NCBI GenBank assembly: GCA_963609975.1
Contig: CAVDMD010000026.1
Span: forward strand, 1-20,932
Source: UMGS973 sp963609975
Lineage (GTDB): Bacteria; Bacillota; Clostridia; Peptostreptococcales; Anaerovoracaceae
Reading direction: 5' to 3'
Length of the DNA: 20,932 bases
Shown one piece after another: positions 13,423 through 20,927 of the stretch. Position 1 is the first letter of the stretch, and each line of letters starts with the position of its first letter. The translations under genes and the position numbers were made by a program. The notes beneath the pieces were generated by a model. The model searched no databases and had not been told where the DNA came from. It saw only the letters and a program-made list of their open reading frames with translations.

Positions 13423-15173
13423 TGGAAAACTTTGAACTTGAAAGGTTAATATGCAAATATGCAGGAATGCCTGTATGCACTGTTAACGGAAGCGGCAAGG
13501 TTACGGCAGCCAGCAGTGATATAGGTGAGGTTTTTGTATACGACAAGCAGGAGGGCGCTGACATATTCACTATTGCAGGCATCAAATATTCTGCAATACT
13601 TGACAGCGCAGACAGCGGCGAAACCCTGCAGCTTAACCGCAACGACAAGATTTTCAGGCTGGTGGTGCGCAGACTCTGCGACGGTGAAACACCTGACCTT
13701 GCGATATATTTTAAGGATATTACCAACTACGAAAATCTCAAGGCCATATACAACAATGAGAGAGCCTGCATAGGCATCATACACGTAGACAATTACGATG
13801 AACTTCAGAATGTTACTCCGGCTGAGGACAAATTGAGACTCGATACCGATATAGACAAATGCATCAGACAGTGGGGCACCAAAATAGACGCCTCAATAAC
13901 CAGATACAAGCCCGATATGTTTTTCTGTGTGTTTGAATACAAATATTATGAATTTATCAAAAGAGATAAATTCTCGGTACTTGACAAAATCAGAGAAATC
14001 GAAACAGAAGCGGATTTTCCGGTTACTCTCAGTATAGGCATCGGCATAGGCGGCAGGAACTATCCGCAAAACGACACCTTTGCGCAGGAGGCTGTTGATC
14101 TGGCGCTGGGCAGAGGAGGCGATCAGGCCGTTATCAAAAAAGGTCAGAAGCTTGAATACTACGGCGGAGTTATGAAGGCAGTCGAAAAAAGCAACAAGGG
14201 CAAATCCCGAATCATATATTACGGATTTAAGCTGCTTGTGGAGCAGGCATCGAATGTGCTGATTATGGGACACAGGTTTCCGGACATGGATGCCTTTGGC
14301 TCGGCTCTTGGGATACACAGACTGGCAAAGGACATCAAAAAAGAAGTATATATCGTCATAAACGAATACAACGACACGCTTGCGGAAGTGTTTGAACAGG
14401 CAAAGGAAACCGAACAGTACCGGTTTATAACATCAGAAAAAGCGCTTAACCTGCTTGACGACGATTCACTTGTGGTGCTGCTTGACACTCACAGGGCAGT
14501 GCTTGCAGAGTGTCCGGGTCTTGTGGATATGTGCGAGCGCCTCGTTATAATTGACCATCACAGGCGTTCTGAGGATGCCATAGACAATGCCACTCTTGCA
14601 TATATGGAGCCTTATGCTTCATCTACAAGCGAGCTGGTTACGGAGATGCTCCAGTATGCCGGAGCCAAAAAAACAATATCAAAGCTTGAGGCGGAGGCGC
14701 TGCTTGGCGGCATGACAATAGACACCAACAGATTTGCGGTGCAGACAGGCGTGCGTACATTTGAGGCAGCCTCATGGCTGCGGAGAGCGGGAGCAGATAC
14801 AACGGAAGTCAAGCGCTTTTTCAGAATGGACACAGAAACCTTCAAAATCAGAGCAAGAGGCATAGCCGATGCGCATTTTGAAAACAACATAGCGTTTTCA
14901 ATCACAAGGCAGCCTCATACCGATTCTCAGATTATAAATGCGCAGGTTGCAGATGAGCTGCTTACAATCAAAGAGATTAAAGCAAGCTTTGTTGCGGGAG
15001 TTGACATTACGGGTCAGACGGTTATCTCGGCAAGGTCGCTTGGCGAGGTCAATGTTCAGACCATAATGGAAAGACTTGGCGGCGGAGGACATCTGACTAC
15101 GGCAGGCGCGCAGGTTTCGGCAAGCCCGGAAGAAGCGATACAGCAGATAAAAGAAATATTAGCGGAGGAATAG
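13422..15173 (+). CDS. gdpP: GdpP-type cyclic-di-AMP phosphodiesterase without membrane helices
   Basis: GdpP hydrolyses c-di-AMP and so controls potassium and osmolyte balance and wall homeostasis. Seen here: a PAS-like start (residues about 1-100); a degenerate GGDEF part ending in G-R-G-G-D-Q (230-235); the DHH phosphoesterase with G-H-R-F-P-D-M-D (His284, Asp288, Asp290), D-T-H-R (Asp355, His357) and D-H-H (378-380); and DHHA1 with G-G-G-G-H (His557). Metal ligands look complete. At 583 residues it is about 70 shorter than typical GdpP (about 655). The missing part is the N-terminal pair of transmembrane helices, because the protein begins directly in the PAS-like region. The start is fixed by overlap with the DUF2232 stop. 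It should be cytosolic unless held by a partner such as DUF2232. Confidence 0.93.
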   Translation: MENFELERLICKYAGMPVCTVNGSGKVTAASSDIGEVFVYDKQEGADIFTIAGIKYSAILDSADSGETLQLNRNDKIFRLVVRRLCDGETPDLAIYFKDITNYENLKAIYNNERACIGIIHVDNYDELQNVTPAEDKLRLDTDIDKCIRQWGTKIDASITRYKPDMFFCVFEYKYYEFIKRDKFSVLDKIREIETEADFPVTLSIGIGIGGRNYPQNDTFAQEAVDLALGRGGDQAVIKKGQKLEYYGGVMKAVEKSNKGKSRIIYYGFKLLVEQASNVLIMGHRFPDMDAFGSALGIHRLAKDIKKEVYIVINEYNDTLAEVFEQAKETEQYRFITSEKALNLLDDDSLVVLLDTHRAVLAECPGLVDMCERLVIIDHHRRSEDAIDNATLAYMEPYASSTSELVTEMLQYAGAKKTISKLEAEALLGGMTIDTNRFAVQTGVRTFEAASWLRRAGADTTEVKRFFRMDTETFKIRARGIADAHFENNIAFSITRQPHTDSQIINAQVADELLTIKEIKASFVAGVDITGQTVISARSLGEVNVQTIMERLGGGGHLTTAGAQVSASPEEAIQQIKEILAEE

Positions 15174-15176
15174 ATT

Positions 15177-15623
15177 ATGAAAGTTATATTATTACAGGAT
15201 GTTAAAGGAAGCGGCAAAGCAGGAGATGTAGTGAAGGTAAGCGACGGCTACGCAAGAAACCTCCTTATACCCAAAGGCTTTGCAATCGAGGCAAACGACA
15301 AAAACATGAAAGCCCTCAAAAAGAAAAAAGCCGAGGAGGAGGCGCAGTATCAGGCTGACAGAGCTGCAGCCTTAGAGCTCAAGGCTCAGATAGAAGCCGG
15401 AGAATTTGTCATAAAGACAAAGGGCGGCGAAAACGGCAAGCTGTTTGGCTCCATCACATCAGCCGATATAGCGGAGGCTGTTAAACAGCAGTCGGGAGCT
15501 GACATAGACAAGAAAAAAATCCAGCTCGACTCACCTATCAAGCAGGTTGGAGATTTTGAAGTGCCGGTTAAGCTTTTCCACGAGGTAAGCGCAGTGCTCA
15601 AAATAAAAACGGTAGCGGAATAG
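15177..15623 (+). CDS. rplI: 50S ribosomal protein bL9
   Basis: The 148-residue protein has the bL9 layout: an N-terminal rRNA-binding domain with M-K-V-I-L-L-Q-D-V-K-G-S-G-K-A-G-D-V-V and G-Y-A-R-N-L-L-I-P-K-G, a long charged connecting helix (K-A-L-K-K-K-K-A-E-E-E), and a C-terminal domain with G-K-L-F-G-S-I-T. Length is normal. The GGAGGA ribosome site lies in the last codons of gdpP, three bases before the start codon region. The conserved placement between gdpP and dnaB supports the call. Confidence 0.98.
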   Translation: MKVILLQDVKGSGKAGDVVKVSDGYARNLLIPKGFAIEANDKNMKALKKKKAEEEAQYQADRAAALELKAQIEAGEFVIKTKGGENGKLFGSITSADIAEAVKQQSGADIDKKKIQLDSPIKQVGDFEVPVKLFHEVSAVLKIKTVAE

Positions 15624-15633
15624 AGGAAATGCA

Positions 15634-16968
15634 ATGTCGATGAGAGTACCCCCTCACAATGAGGATGCGGAGCGCAGTGTTCTGGGTGCGGCGATGATAA
15701 GCCATGAGGCTATGATGAATGCCGTTGAAATGCTCAGGCCTGAGGATTTTTACAACAGAATAAACAAAGAAATATACGAGGCAATTGAGGAACTCTACAA
15801 AAAAAACAGCCCTGTTGATACAATCACCGTTTCAGAGGAGCTCAAACGGAGAGGCTCCCTCGAAATGGCAGGAGGCAGAGGCTATGTAAGCGAGCTTACA
15901 ATCAGCGTGCCCTCTGCCGCAAATGCAGGAGAATATGCCAGGATAATTGCCGAAAAATCATCACTTCGCCGCCTTATAGACGTGTCTGCGGATATTACGG
16001 ACAAGGGCTATGATGACAGTATAGACGTGGACGAGATACTCGACTATGCTGAGAGAAGCGTGCTTGAAATCGGGCAAAAACGTCAGGTTCGGGATTTTAC
16101 TCCGATAGAAGAGGTGCTGAGAAGAAACGTTGACAAAATCAGCGAGCTTGCGGCAAACGAAGGCAAAATCACAGGCCTGACAACAGGATTTCTTGATATA
16201 GACGAAATGCTTTCGGGACTTCAGAAATCAGACATGATAATAGTTGCGGCAAGACCCTCAATGGGTAAGACGGCATTTGCCATCAATATCGCTCAGAATG
16301 CCGCTGTCAAAGGCGGAGCATCGGTTCTCATATTCAGCCTTGAAATGTCCAAGGAGCAGCTCGGAGAGAGAATACTTGCAGTTGAATCGCGGACAGAGCT
16401 TGGCAAAATCAAAACAGGCGCACTTGAACAAAAGGACTGGGACCGGGTCGGAATAGCAATAGACACACTGTCAAAGGCCAGCATAGTAATAGATGATACG
16501 CCGGGAATTTCAGTGATGGAAATGAAAAACAAATGCCGAAGACTCAAAGCCGAAAAAGGCCTCGACCTCATAGTCATAGACTATCTGCAGCTTATGGAAT
16601 ACAAAGGCAAGTCGGATAACCGTCAGCAGGAAATATCGGCTCTGTCAAGAATGATCAAACAGCTGGCAAGAGAAATGGACTGTCCCGTAATCGTCCTTTC
16701 GCAGCTTTCAAGAGGCGTGGAATCGCGTACCGACAAACACCCGATGATGTCAGACCTGAGAGAATCAGGTTCAATAGAGCAGGATGCGGATATAGTAATG
16801 ATGCTCTACAGAGACGACTATTACAATAAAGATTCAGAGAAATACAACATATGCGAAATAATCATCGCAAAGCACAGAAACGGCGCCACAGGCACCGTAG
16901 AGCTGACGTGGCAGCCTCAGTTCACCAAATTCAGTGACAAGGCCAGAAGCGGAGGAAATTATGAATAA
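15634..16968 (+). CDS. dnaB: Replicative DNA helicase
   Basis: The hexameric replicative helicase (DnaB; called DnaC in B. subtilis) unwinds DNA at the fork and interacts with primase. The 444 residues show the N-terminal helical domain (P-P-H-N-E-D-A-E-R-S-V-L-G-A) and the RecA-like motor. The Walker A is R-P-S-M-G-K-T with Lys212, followed by F-S-L-E-M-S, the D-Y-L-Q-L-M Walker B region, and S-Q-L-S-R-G-V-E-x-R and D-L-R-E-S-G-S-I-E-Q-D-A-D motifs. No intein is present. It starts 10 nt after rplI with a GAGGAAA ribosome site. Its 3' end overlaps the DUF1858 gene by 8 nt, and the probable loader gene follows, so helicase and loader should be co-expressed. Confidence 0.98.
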   Translation: MSMRVPPHNEDAERSVLGAAMISHEAMMNAVEMLRPEDFYNRINKEIYEAIEELYKKNSPVDTITVSEELKRRGSLEMAGGRGYVSELTISVPSAANAGEYARIIAEKSSLRRLIDVSADITDKGYDDSIDVDEILDYAERSVLEIGQKRQVRDFTPIEEVLRRNVDKISELAANEGKITGLTTGFLDIDEMLSGLQKSDMIIVAARPSMGKTAFAINIAQNAAVKGGASVLIFSLEMSKEQLGERILAVESRTELGKIKTGALEQKDWDRVGIAIDTLSKASIVIDDTPGISVMEMKNKCRRLKAEKGLDLIVIDYLQLMEYKGKSDNRQQEISALSRMIKQLAREMDCPVIVLSQLSRGVESRTDKHPMMSDLRESGSIEQDADIVMMLYRDDYYNKDSEKYNICEIIIAKHRNGATGTVELTWQPQFTKFSDKARSGGNYE

Positions 16969-17158
16969 AATATTAGATGAAATGATGGTTTGTGAAGTTC
17001 TTGAAGCCTATCCTCAGCTTGAGGAGGTGCTTGCGGCAAACGGACTTGCCTGCGCAGGCTGTCCGGCATCGGGCAATGAGACGCTCAGAGAGGCGGCTGC
17101 AAGCCACAGTATTGATTTTGACAAACTGGCGGCGGAAATAAAAAAGACACTGGAGTAA
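16961..17158 (+). CDS. DUF1858 domain protein with CxxC motif
   Basis: This 65-residue protein fits DUF1858, a small domain often found with hybrid-cluster and other redox proteins and thought to carry a redox disulfide. The pattern is M-V-C-E-V-L-E-A-Y-P, then G-L-A-C-A-G-C-P (Cys31, Cys34), then E-T-L-R-E-A-A and S-I-D-F-D. An extra Cys11 is present. The start at 16961 is chosen because GGAGGAAATT immediately precedes it; this places the start inside the last codons of dnaB. Its place between a helicase and its loader is unusual, and its target is unknown. Confidence 0.85.
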   Translation: MNKILDEMMVCEVLEAYPQLEEVLAANGLACAGCPASGNETLREAAASHSIDFDKLAAEIKKTLE

Positions 17159-17163
17159 ATGGT

Positions 17164-18432
17164 ATGGCTTTTTTCATAAAGCAGGATGAAAACTGGTATC
17201 TCAAGGATACCGGCATAGAAAACATCTTTATAAATGAATATATGACGCAGGCTCCGGGAGATTATGTCAAGATATATATTCTTGCGCTCATGTATGCCAA
17301 AATGGGAACAGACATATCAAACGAAGCTATAGCCAGAGCTGTCGGAGTTGAAGAGGAGGATGTGCTCAAGGCATGGAACTACTGGGAGAGTCAGGGCGCT
17401 GTAATCAAACACAAAAAAGAAGGCGCAGGCAGATTCAGCTATGATGTTGAGTTTGTTTCCCTCAAAACAGCTTCAAAGACCGGCGGTGCGGCGCTTGTGT
17501 CCGAAACAAAAGTAAGCCCTCTTGAAGACGAGGAGCTCAAAGGTCTGTATATGCTCATAGAGCAGATAGTTGCAAGAACCCTGAACGGCACAGAGATAAA
17601 GGCAATAGAGGAATGGCTGTCTGAGCTTGATACAGACCCGGAGGTTGTTCTCTACGCATATAACTACTGCAAAAACAAAGGCAAGGACAATTACAGATAT
17701 GTGGGAGCCGTAGTCAAAAACTGGGCGGAAGAAGGTCTCAAGACAGCAGAGCAGGTCGAAAAGCATCTGGCGCAGAGCGATGAGAGAAACTATCTTTACA
17801 GGAGAGTTTTCAAGGCTATGGGCTTTGACCGCAACTGGACCGAAAAAGAGCAGATGCTTATGGATTCATGGTTTGACGATATGGAGTTTTCGATAGACCG
17901 GGTGCTTGATGCCTGCGGCAGGAGCAGCGGCATTTCAAACCCTAATCTGAACTATGTCAACAAGGTTCTTCAGAACTGGCACGAGCAGGCGGGCGAGCTT
18001 GAAGGGACTCCTGCGGAGGGCGCCGGCAAAAAAATATCAATGAGCCGCGTGCTCAAATATTACGAACACATCAAAACAAAAGAAGAAAAAGAGGCCGAAG
18101 CAAGACGGCGTGAGATATACAAAAAAATACCGAGAATCAGACAGATTGAGCAGGAGCTCAAAAACTGCAGTATGTCAATCTCAAAGGCAATGGTGGGACT
18201 TGGCAGCAGCGATAAGGACAAAGAGATACACAGGTTGAGAGAGGAAGCAGAAAACCTGACGGCAGAAAAAGCGTTTCTGCTTACGGATAACAATTACAGA
18301 CATGACTATATGGATGTAAAATATAAATGTGATTTGTGCAAGGACACAGGTATAACCGAAACAGGCGAAAGATGCCGGTGTTTTTCACAGAGAATGAAAG
18401 AGGCTGTTGAATGGCAAAATCACCGGAAGTAA
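17164..18432 (+). CDS. DnaD-like protein fused to a DnaI/DnaC-type N-terminal zinc domain
   Basis: This 422-residue protein combines parts of two helicase-loading factors. Residues about 1-105 look like the winged-helix N-domain of DnaD. Two DnaD/DnaB_2 type domains follow, each ending in a Y-x-x-x-[IV]-x-x-W pattern (Trp187 and Trp272). From about residue 300 the sequence resembles the N-domain of Bacillota DnaI/DnaC helicase loaders: a helix with I-P-R-I-R-Q-I-E-Q-E-L, then E-K-A-F-L-L, then a zinc site C-D-L-C ... C-R-C (Cys389, Cys392, Cys404, Cys406) with D-T-G between. The AAA+ ATPase that normally follows is absent: the stop comes 16 residues after the last Cys and overlaps the next gene. 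In loaders of known structure this N-domain binds DnaB, and dnaB lies just upstream. The helical segment around 300-330 is rich in Lys and Glu and may be a coiled coil. Confidence 0.8.
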   Translation: MAFFIKQDENWYLKDTGIENIFINEYMTQAPGDYVKIYILALMYAKMGTDISNEAIARAVGVEEEDVLKAWNYWESQGAVIKHKKEGAGRFSYDVEFVSLKTASKTGGAALVSETKVSPLEDEELKGLYMLIEQIVARTLNGTEIKAIEEWLSELDTDPEVVLYAYNYCKNKGKDNYRYVGAVVKNWAEEGLKTAEQVEKHLAQSDERNYLYRRVFKAMGFDRNWTEKEQMLMDSWFDDMEFSIDRVLDACGRSSGISNPNLNYVNKVLQNWHEQAGELEGTPAEGAGKKISMSRVLKYYEHIKTKEEKEAEARRREIYKKIPRIRQIEQELKNCSMSISKAMVGLGSSDKDKEIHRLREEAENLTAEKAFLLTDNNYRHDYMDVKYKCDLCKDTGITETGERCRCFSQRMKEAVEWQNHRK

Positions 18433-20162
18433 AAAGCGAAAAAAAACTTAATAAAAAGCCATGTGACAATACAAAGATAACACGAATTAAAAAACTGTTC
18501 CATAAGATTGCAGACAGGTTTGCGGTTTCCACTCCGGGAGGAGTATCGGAAGCTATGGCAAAGGTGCAGGACAAGACTGACTACTGGATAGAGCTTGTCG
18601 GAGATCAGGCTGCAAAAGATATTGCGTGGTTCAAAAAACTGATACGCATCACATTCAGAATAATAGGCAAATGGGTTTCGGTGTCAAGACCCGGCGGGCT
18701 CTCAGGAGTTGCGGCAGCGGCAGTAAACCGATATGATTTTGTAATGAACGTGCTTGCCGACAATATTGTATTTCAGTCAGTCAGGCTCTGGAAAGCCTTT
18801 AACAGGCTGTGTGTGCGTATATGGAAAAGCAGGATACTGTGCCTCAAATATTTCACAGTAACAGTTATTCTGACCATGTGCACAATTGCGGTATTCAATC
18901 ATGTTACAGGCTATGAGTATTCCTACAACGGCAGAGCCTTGGGTCTTGTTAAAAATCAGGAGGATGCGCTCAAGGTGCTTGATATCGCATCCAAAGGGCT
19001 TACCAGCGAATACGGCGTTGATGTGCAGATAGATCCTAAGGAGGATATAACTTTCAGGAGAGTTGTGATTGTAGACAGAACTGTTGACAATATGGATGAG
19101 GTTCTGAGGAAATTCACATATATGCAGGACACCAAGGCAACGGCATATGCAATCTATGTTGACGGCAAAAGAACCGTTATAGTGGACAGCGGGCAGACTG
19201 CAAAGGAAATCCTGCAAAGCCTCAAAGACAAATATGTGGATCCCGAAAAAGCGGACACCTATGACAGAATATACTACGGACAGAAAATAAAGATAAAACA
19301 GATAGATACAACTCTGGGCAGACTGATGAACAGAGAAAACGCCGTTGAGATACTCGACAGGGGCGAAAGTCAGGTCAGGTATACTGTTCAGCTTGGAGAT
19401 ACGGTTAAATCCATAACCGACAGCTTCGCAATGAAGGAAAGCCTTTTCTATGAGCTTAATCCGGATATAGACAAAAATGACGGAGCTCTTGAAGAAGGCT
19501 CAAAGGTTGCGGTGGTGTACAAGACTACTAAAGTCACTGTTGTAACCGAAAAAACCGTAACCTATGACAAAAGGATCAAATACAAAGTCAAAAAGGTAAA
19601 GAGCAAAAAACTGTACAAGGGCGTCACCAAGGTTAAGACCAAGGGCAAATACGGCAAAAAAGAAATAACCGCTGTGGTGACAAAAGAAAACGGTGAAGAA
19701 ATCAGCAGAGAGATTCTCGAAGAAAAAACCATCAAAAAAGCTGTTACCAAGGTGGTGCTTGTCGGCACCAAGAAGCGTCCCGCTACGGTAGGCTCAGGCG
19801 ACCTTATAAATCCTTGTCCGGCAGGCTATCAGTCATCGGGCTTCGGATACAGATGGGGCAGACTGCACAGAGGTGTTGACCTTGCCTGTGCTGCAGGAAA
19901 CGACATTTATGCCGCAGACGGAGGAACTGTAATTACAGCGGCATTTAACTACAGCTACGGCTACTATATCAAAATAGACCACAAAAACGGTATGGTGACA
20001 ACATATGCTCACTGCAGCCGACTGCTTGTATCGGAGGGTGACAAGGTATACAAAGGCGAGAACATAGCTCTTGTCGGGAACACAGGAAATTCCACGGGGG
20101 CGCACTGTCACTTTGAAGTTGAGGTTGACGGCTCGCTTAAAAACCCTCGAAATTATTTCTAA
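18411..20162 (+). CDS. Membrane-anchored M23 metallopeptidase with LysM and G5 domains
   Basis: The 583-residue protein begins with about 140 basic, probably cytoplasmic residues. These hold two copies of a segment with V-S-x-P-G-G-x-S (residues 30-77 and 82-130, offset 52). One transmembrane helix (about 143-163) follows. The outer part has a spacer, a LysM-like domain (Y-T-V-Q-L-G-D-T-V-K-S-I, about 325-370), a Lys-rich G5 domain (about 372-460) and a C-terminal M23 peptidase with all zinc and catalytic residues: His486, Asp490, His534, His565 and His567. M23 enzymes cut peptide bridges of peptidoglycan. The start overlaps the end of the DnaD-like gene by 22 nt; GAAAGAGG lies upstream. It ends the dnaB operon. 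The zinc ligands suggest it is active. Confidence 0.9.
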   Translation: MAKSPEVKSEKKLNKKPCDNTKITRIKKLFHKIADRFAVSTPGGVSEAMAKVQDKTDYWIELVGDQAAKDIAWFKKLIRITFRIIGKWVSVSRPGGLSGVAAAAVNRYDFVMNVLADNIVFQSVRLWKAFNRLCVRIWKSRILCLKYFTVTVILTMCTIAVFNHVTGYEYSYNGRALGLVKNQEDALKVLDIASKGLTSEYGVDVQIDPKEDITFRRVVIVDRTVDNMDEVLRKFTYMQDTKATAYAIYVDGKRTVIVDSGQTAKEILQSLKDKYVDPEKADTYDRIYYGQKIKIKQIDTTLGRLMNRENAVEILDRGESQVRYTVQLGDTVKSITDSFAMKESLFYELNPDIDKNDGALEEGSKVAVVYKTTKVTVVTEKTVTYDKRIKYKVKKVKSKKLYKGVTKVKTKGKYGKKEITAVVTKENGEEISREILEEKTIKKAVTKVVLVGTKKRPATVGSGDLINPCPAGYQSSGFGYRWGRLHRGVDLACAAGNDIYAADGGTVITAAFNYSYGYYIKIDHKNGMVTTYAHCSRLLVSEGDKVYKGENIALVGNTGNSTGAHCHFEVEVDGSLKNPRNYF

Positions 20163-20174
20163 ACTGAAACATAT

Positions 20175-20216
20175 GTGGATATGCCGGTAAAAATCGGCGT
20201 ATCCGCTTTATTTTTT
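20175..20216 (+). terminator. Terminator of the gdpP-dnaB-M23 operon
   Basis: A 10-bp stem, GGATATGCCG (20177-20186) with CGGCGTATCC (20195-20204, one wobble), has an 8-nt loop. GCTTTA and six T (20211-20216) follow it, 13 bases after the M23 stop. Confidence 0.9.
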
Positions 20217-20287
20217 GCACAAAAACAAAGATTTTGTATACAAAAACCTAAAAAATATGTAAAAGAGGAAATAAGTAGAAAAATATG

Positions 20288-20315
20288 TTGACAATGGCAC
20301 GAGATGCGGTATAAT
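20288..20315 (+). promoter_or_regulatory. Promoter of the ydbC-like gene
   Basis: TTGACA (20288-20293) and TATAAT (20310-20315) both match consensus fully and are 16 bases apart. The expected start, near 20322, falls inside the dyad at 20317-20344. Confidence 0.9.
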
Positions 20316-20316
20316 T

Positions 20317-20344
20317 AATTCAAGGATATGCATAACCTTGAATT
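20317..20344 (+). promoter_or_regulatory. 28-bp near-perfect dyad overlapping the transcription start (probable operator)
   Basis: The half sites AATTCAAGG (20317-20325) and CCTTGAATT (20336-20344) are exact inverted copies. The centre contains the palindrome TATGCATA, so 26 of 28 positions are symmetric. It begins two bases after the -10, a classic repressor position. As RNA it would form a 9-bp stem at the 5' end of the message, an alternative role. Confidence 0.6.
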
Positions 20345-20366
20345 CTAAAGAAAGGAACAGATTCAA

Positions 20367-20609
20367 ATGGCAGAAACAAACAATAATGAAGTAACCTTTG
20401 AAATCACAGAGCATATAGGTGTGATTGCGGAGCATCCTACAGGGTGGACAAAGGAATTAAACAGAGTAGACTGGAACAAAAAAGGCAACCCTAAGTATGA
20501 CATAAGAGACTGGGACGAGGAACACCTGCGTATGTCAAGAGGAATTACTCTGCATGAGGACGAGGCCAGAAGGCTCTGCGACCTGCTGAAGGACAAACTG
20601 TACAGTTAG
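20367..20609 (+). CDS. YdbC-family PC4-like ssDNA-binding protein
   Basis: The 80-residue protein matches the YdbC/PC4 (transcriptional coactivator p15) family: F-E-I-T-E-H-I-G-V-I-A, G-W-T-K-E-L-N-R-V-D-W-N, K-Y-D-I-R-D-W and G-I-T-L-H-E-D-E-A. These form a curved beta sheet plus a C-terminal helix that binds single-stranded DNA as a dimer. Length and start are normal; AAAGGAA (20350-20356) precedes the ATG. It is a single-gene unit with a fully consensus promoter and a dyad at the start site, so strong but controlled expression is expected. The role in bacteria is not well established. Confidence 0.88.
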   Translation: MAETNNNEVTFEITEHIGVIAEHPTGWTKELNRVDWNKKGNPKYDIRDWDEEHLRMSRGITLHEDEARRLCDLLKDKLYS

Positions 20610-20616
20610 GTAAGGC

Positions 20617-20652
20617 AAAAAGGAAGCTGTACATCTGAGGTGTGCAGCTTCC
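20617..20652 (-). terminator. Terminator of the DUF378 gene, possibly shared with the ydbC-like gene
   Basis: A 12-bp stem with one wobble, GGAAGCTGTACA (20622-20633) with TGTGCAGCTTCC (20641-20652), has a 7-nt loop. A five-base T run lies on the minus side (AAAAA on plus, 20617-20621). There is no T run on the plus side, so it works best for the minus-strand gene. Confidence 0.75.
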
Positions 20653-20661
20653 GTAACAGCA

Positions 20662-20850
20662 TTATGATTTTTTGTCGAAAAGAAAACTTATGGAATAAAG
20701 ACCGGCAAGCCCCACGACAGCAAATATTACTCTGCTGACAACCTCAAGATCGGGACCGAATATCGATGATACGACATCATAGCCGAAAAAGCCTATAAAT
20801 CCCCAGTTTAATGCCCCGATTATAACGAGTATCAGTATTATCTTTTTCAA
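20662..20850 (-). CDS. DUF378 small membrane protein (YuzA-like)
   Basis: The 62-residue protein has two hydrophobic helices (about 3-22 and 36-57) with the family's N-W-G-F-I-G-F-F-G-Y-D-V-V segment between them and a Lys-rich end. DUF378 proteins are small membrane proteins of unknown function. The start is TTG: GAAAGGAG lies 9 nt upstream, a nearby ATG is in another frame, and an in-frame TGA closes the space before the TTG. It stands alone on the minus strand. Confidence 0.85.
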   Translation of the reverse strand: MKKIILILVIIGALNWGFIGFFGYDVVSSIFGPDLEVVSRVIFAVVGLAGLYSISFLFDKKS

Positions 20851-20899
20851 AAGTCATCACTCCTTTCAGAATACTATTCTGTCCAAAAGCGGGAGGAAT

Positions 20900-20927
20900 A
20901 TGTTATAATGGTTTTACCATTTGTAAA
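20900..20927 (-). promoter_or_regulatory. Possible promoter of the DUF378 gene
   Basis: On the minus strand, TTTACA (20922-20927) and TAACAT (20900-20905) are 16 bases apart, matching consensus at five and four of six positions. A 15-base perfect dyad, CAGAATA-C-TATTCTG (20867-20881, plus strand), lies in the leader just before the ribosome site. Confidence 0.4.
20901..20920 (+). promoter_or_regulatory. Extended -10 promoter pointing out of the window
   Basis: TGTTATAAT (20901-20909) is a full extended -10 (TGnTATAAT). The inverted repeat ATGGT-TTT-ACCAT (20908-20920) covers the expected start site. The gene it serves lies beyond the window end. Confidence 0.5.

Noticed and set aside
14109..14126. 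Active diguanylate cyclase in GdpP
   Set aside because: The motif is G-R-G-G-D-Q, the degenerate form usual in GdpP, not GGDEF.
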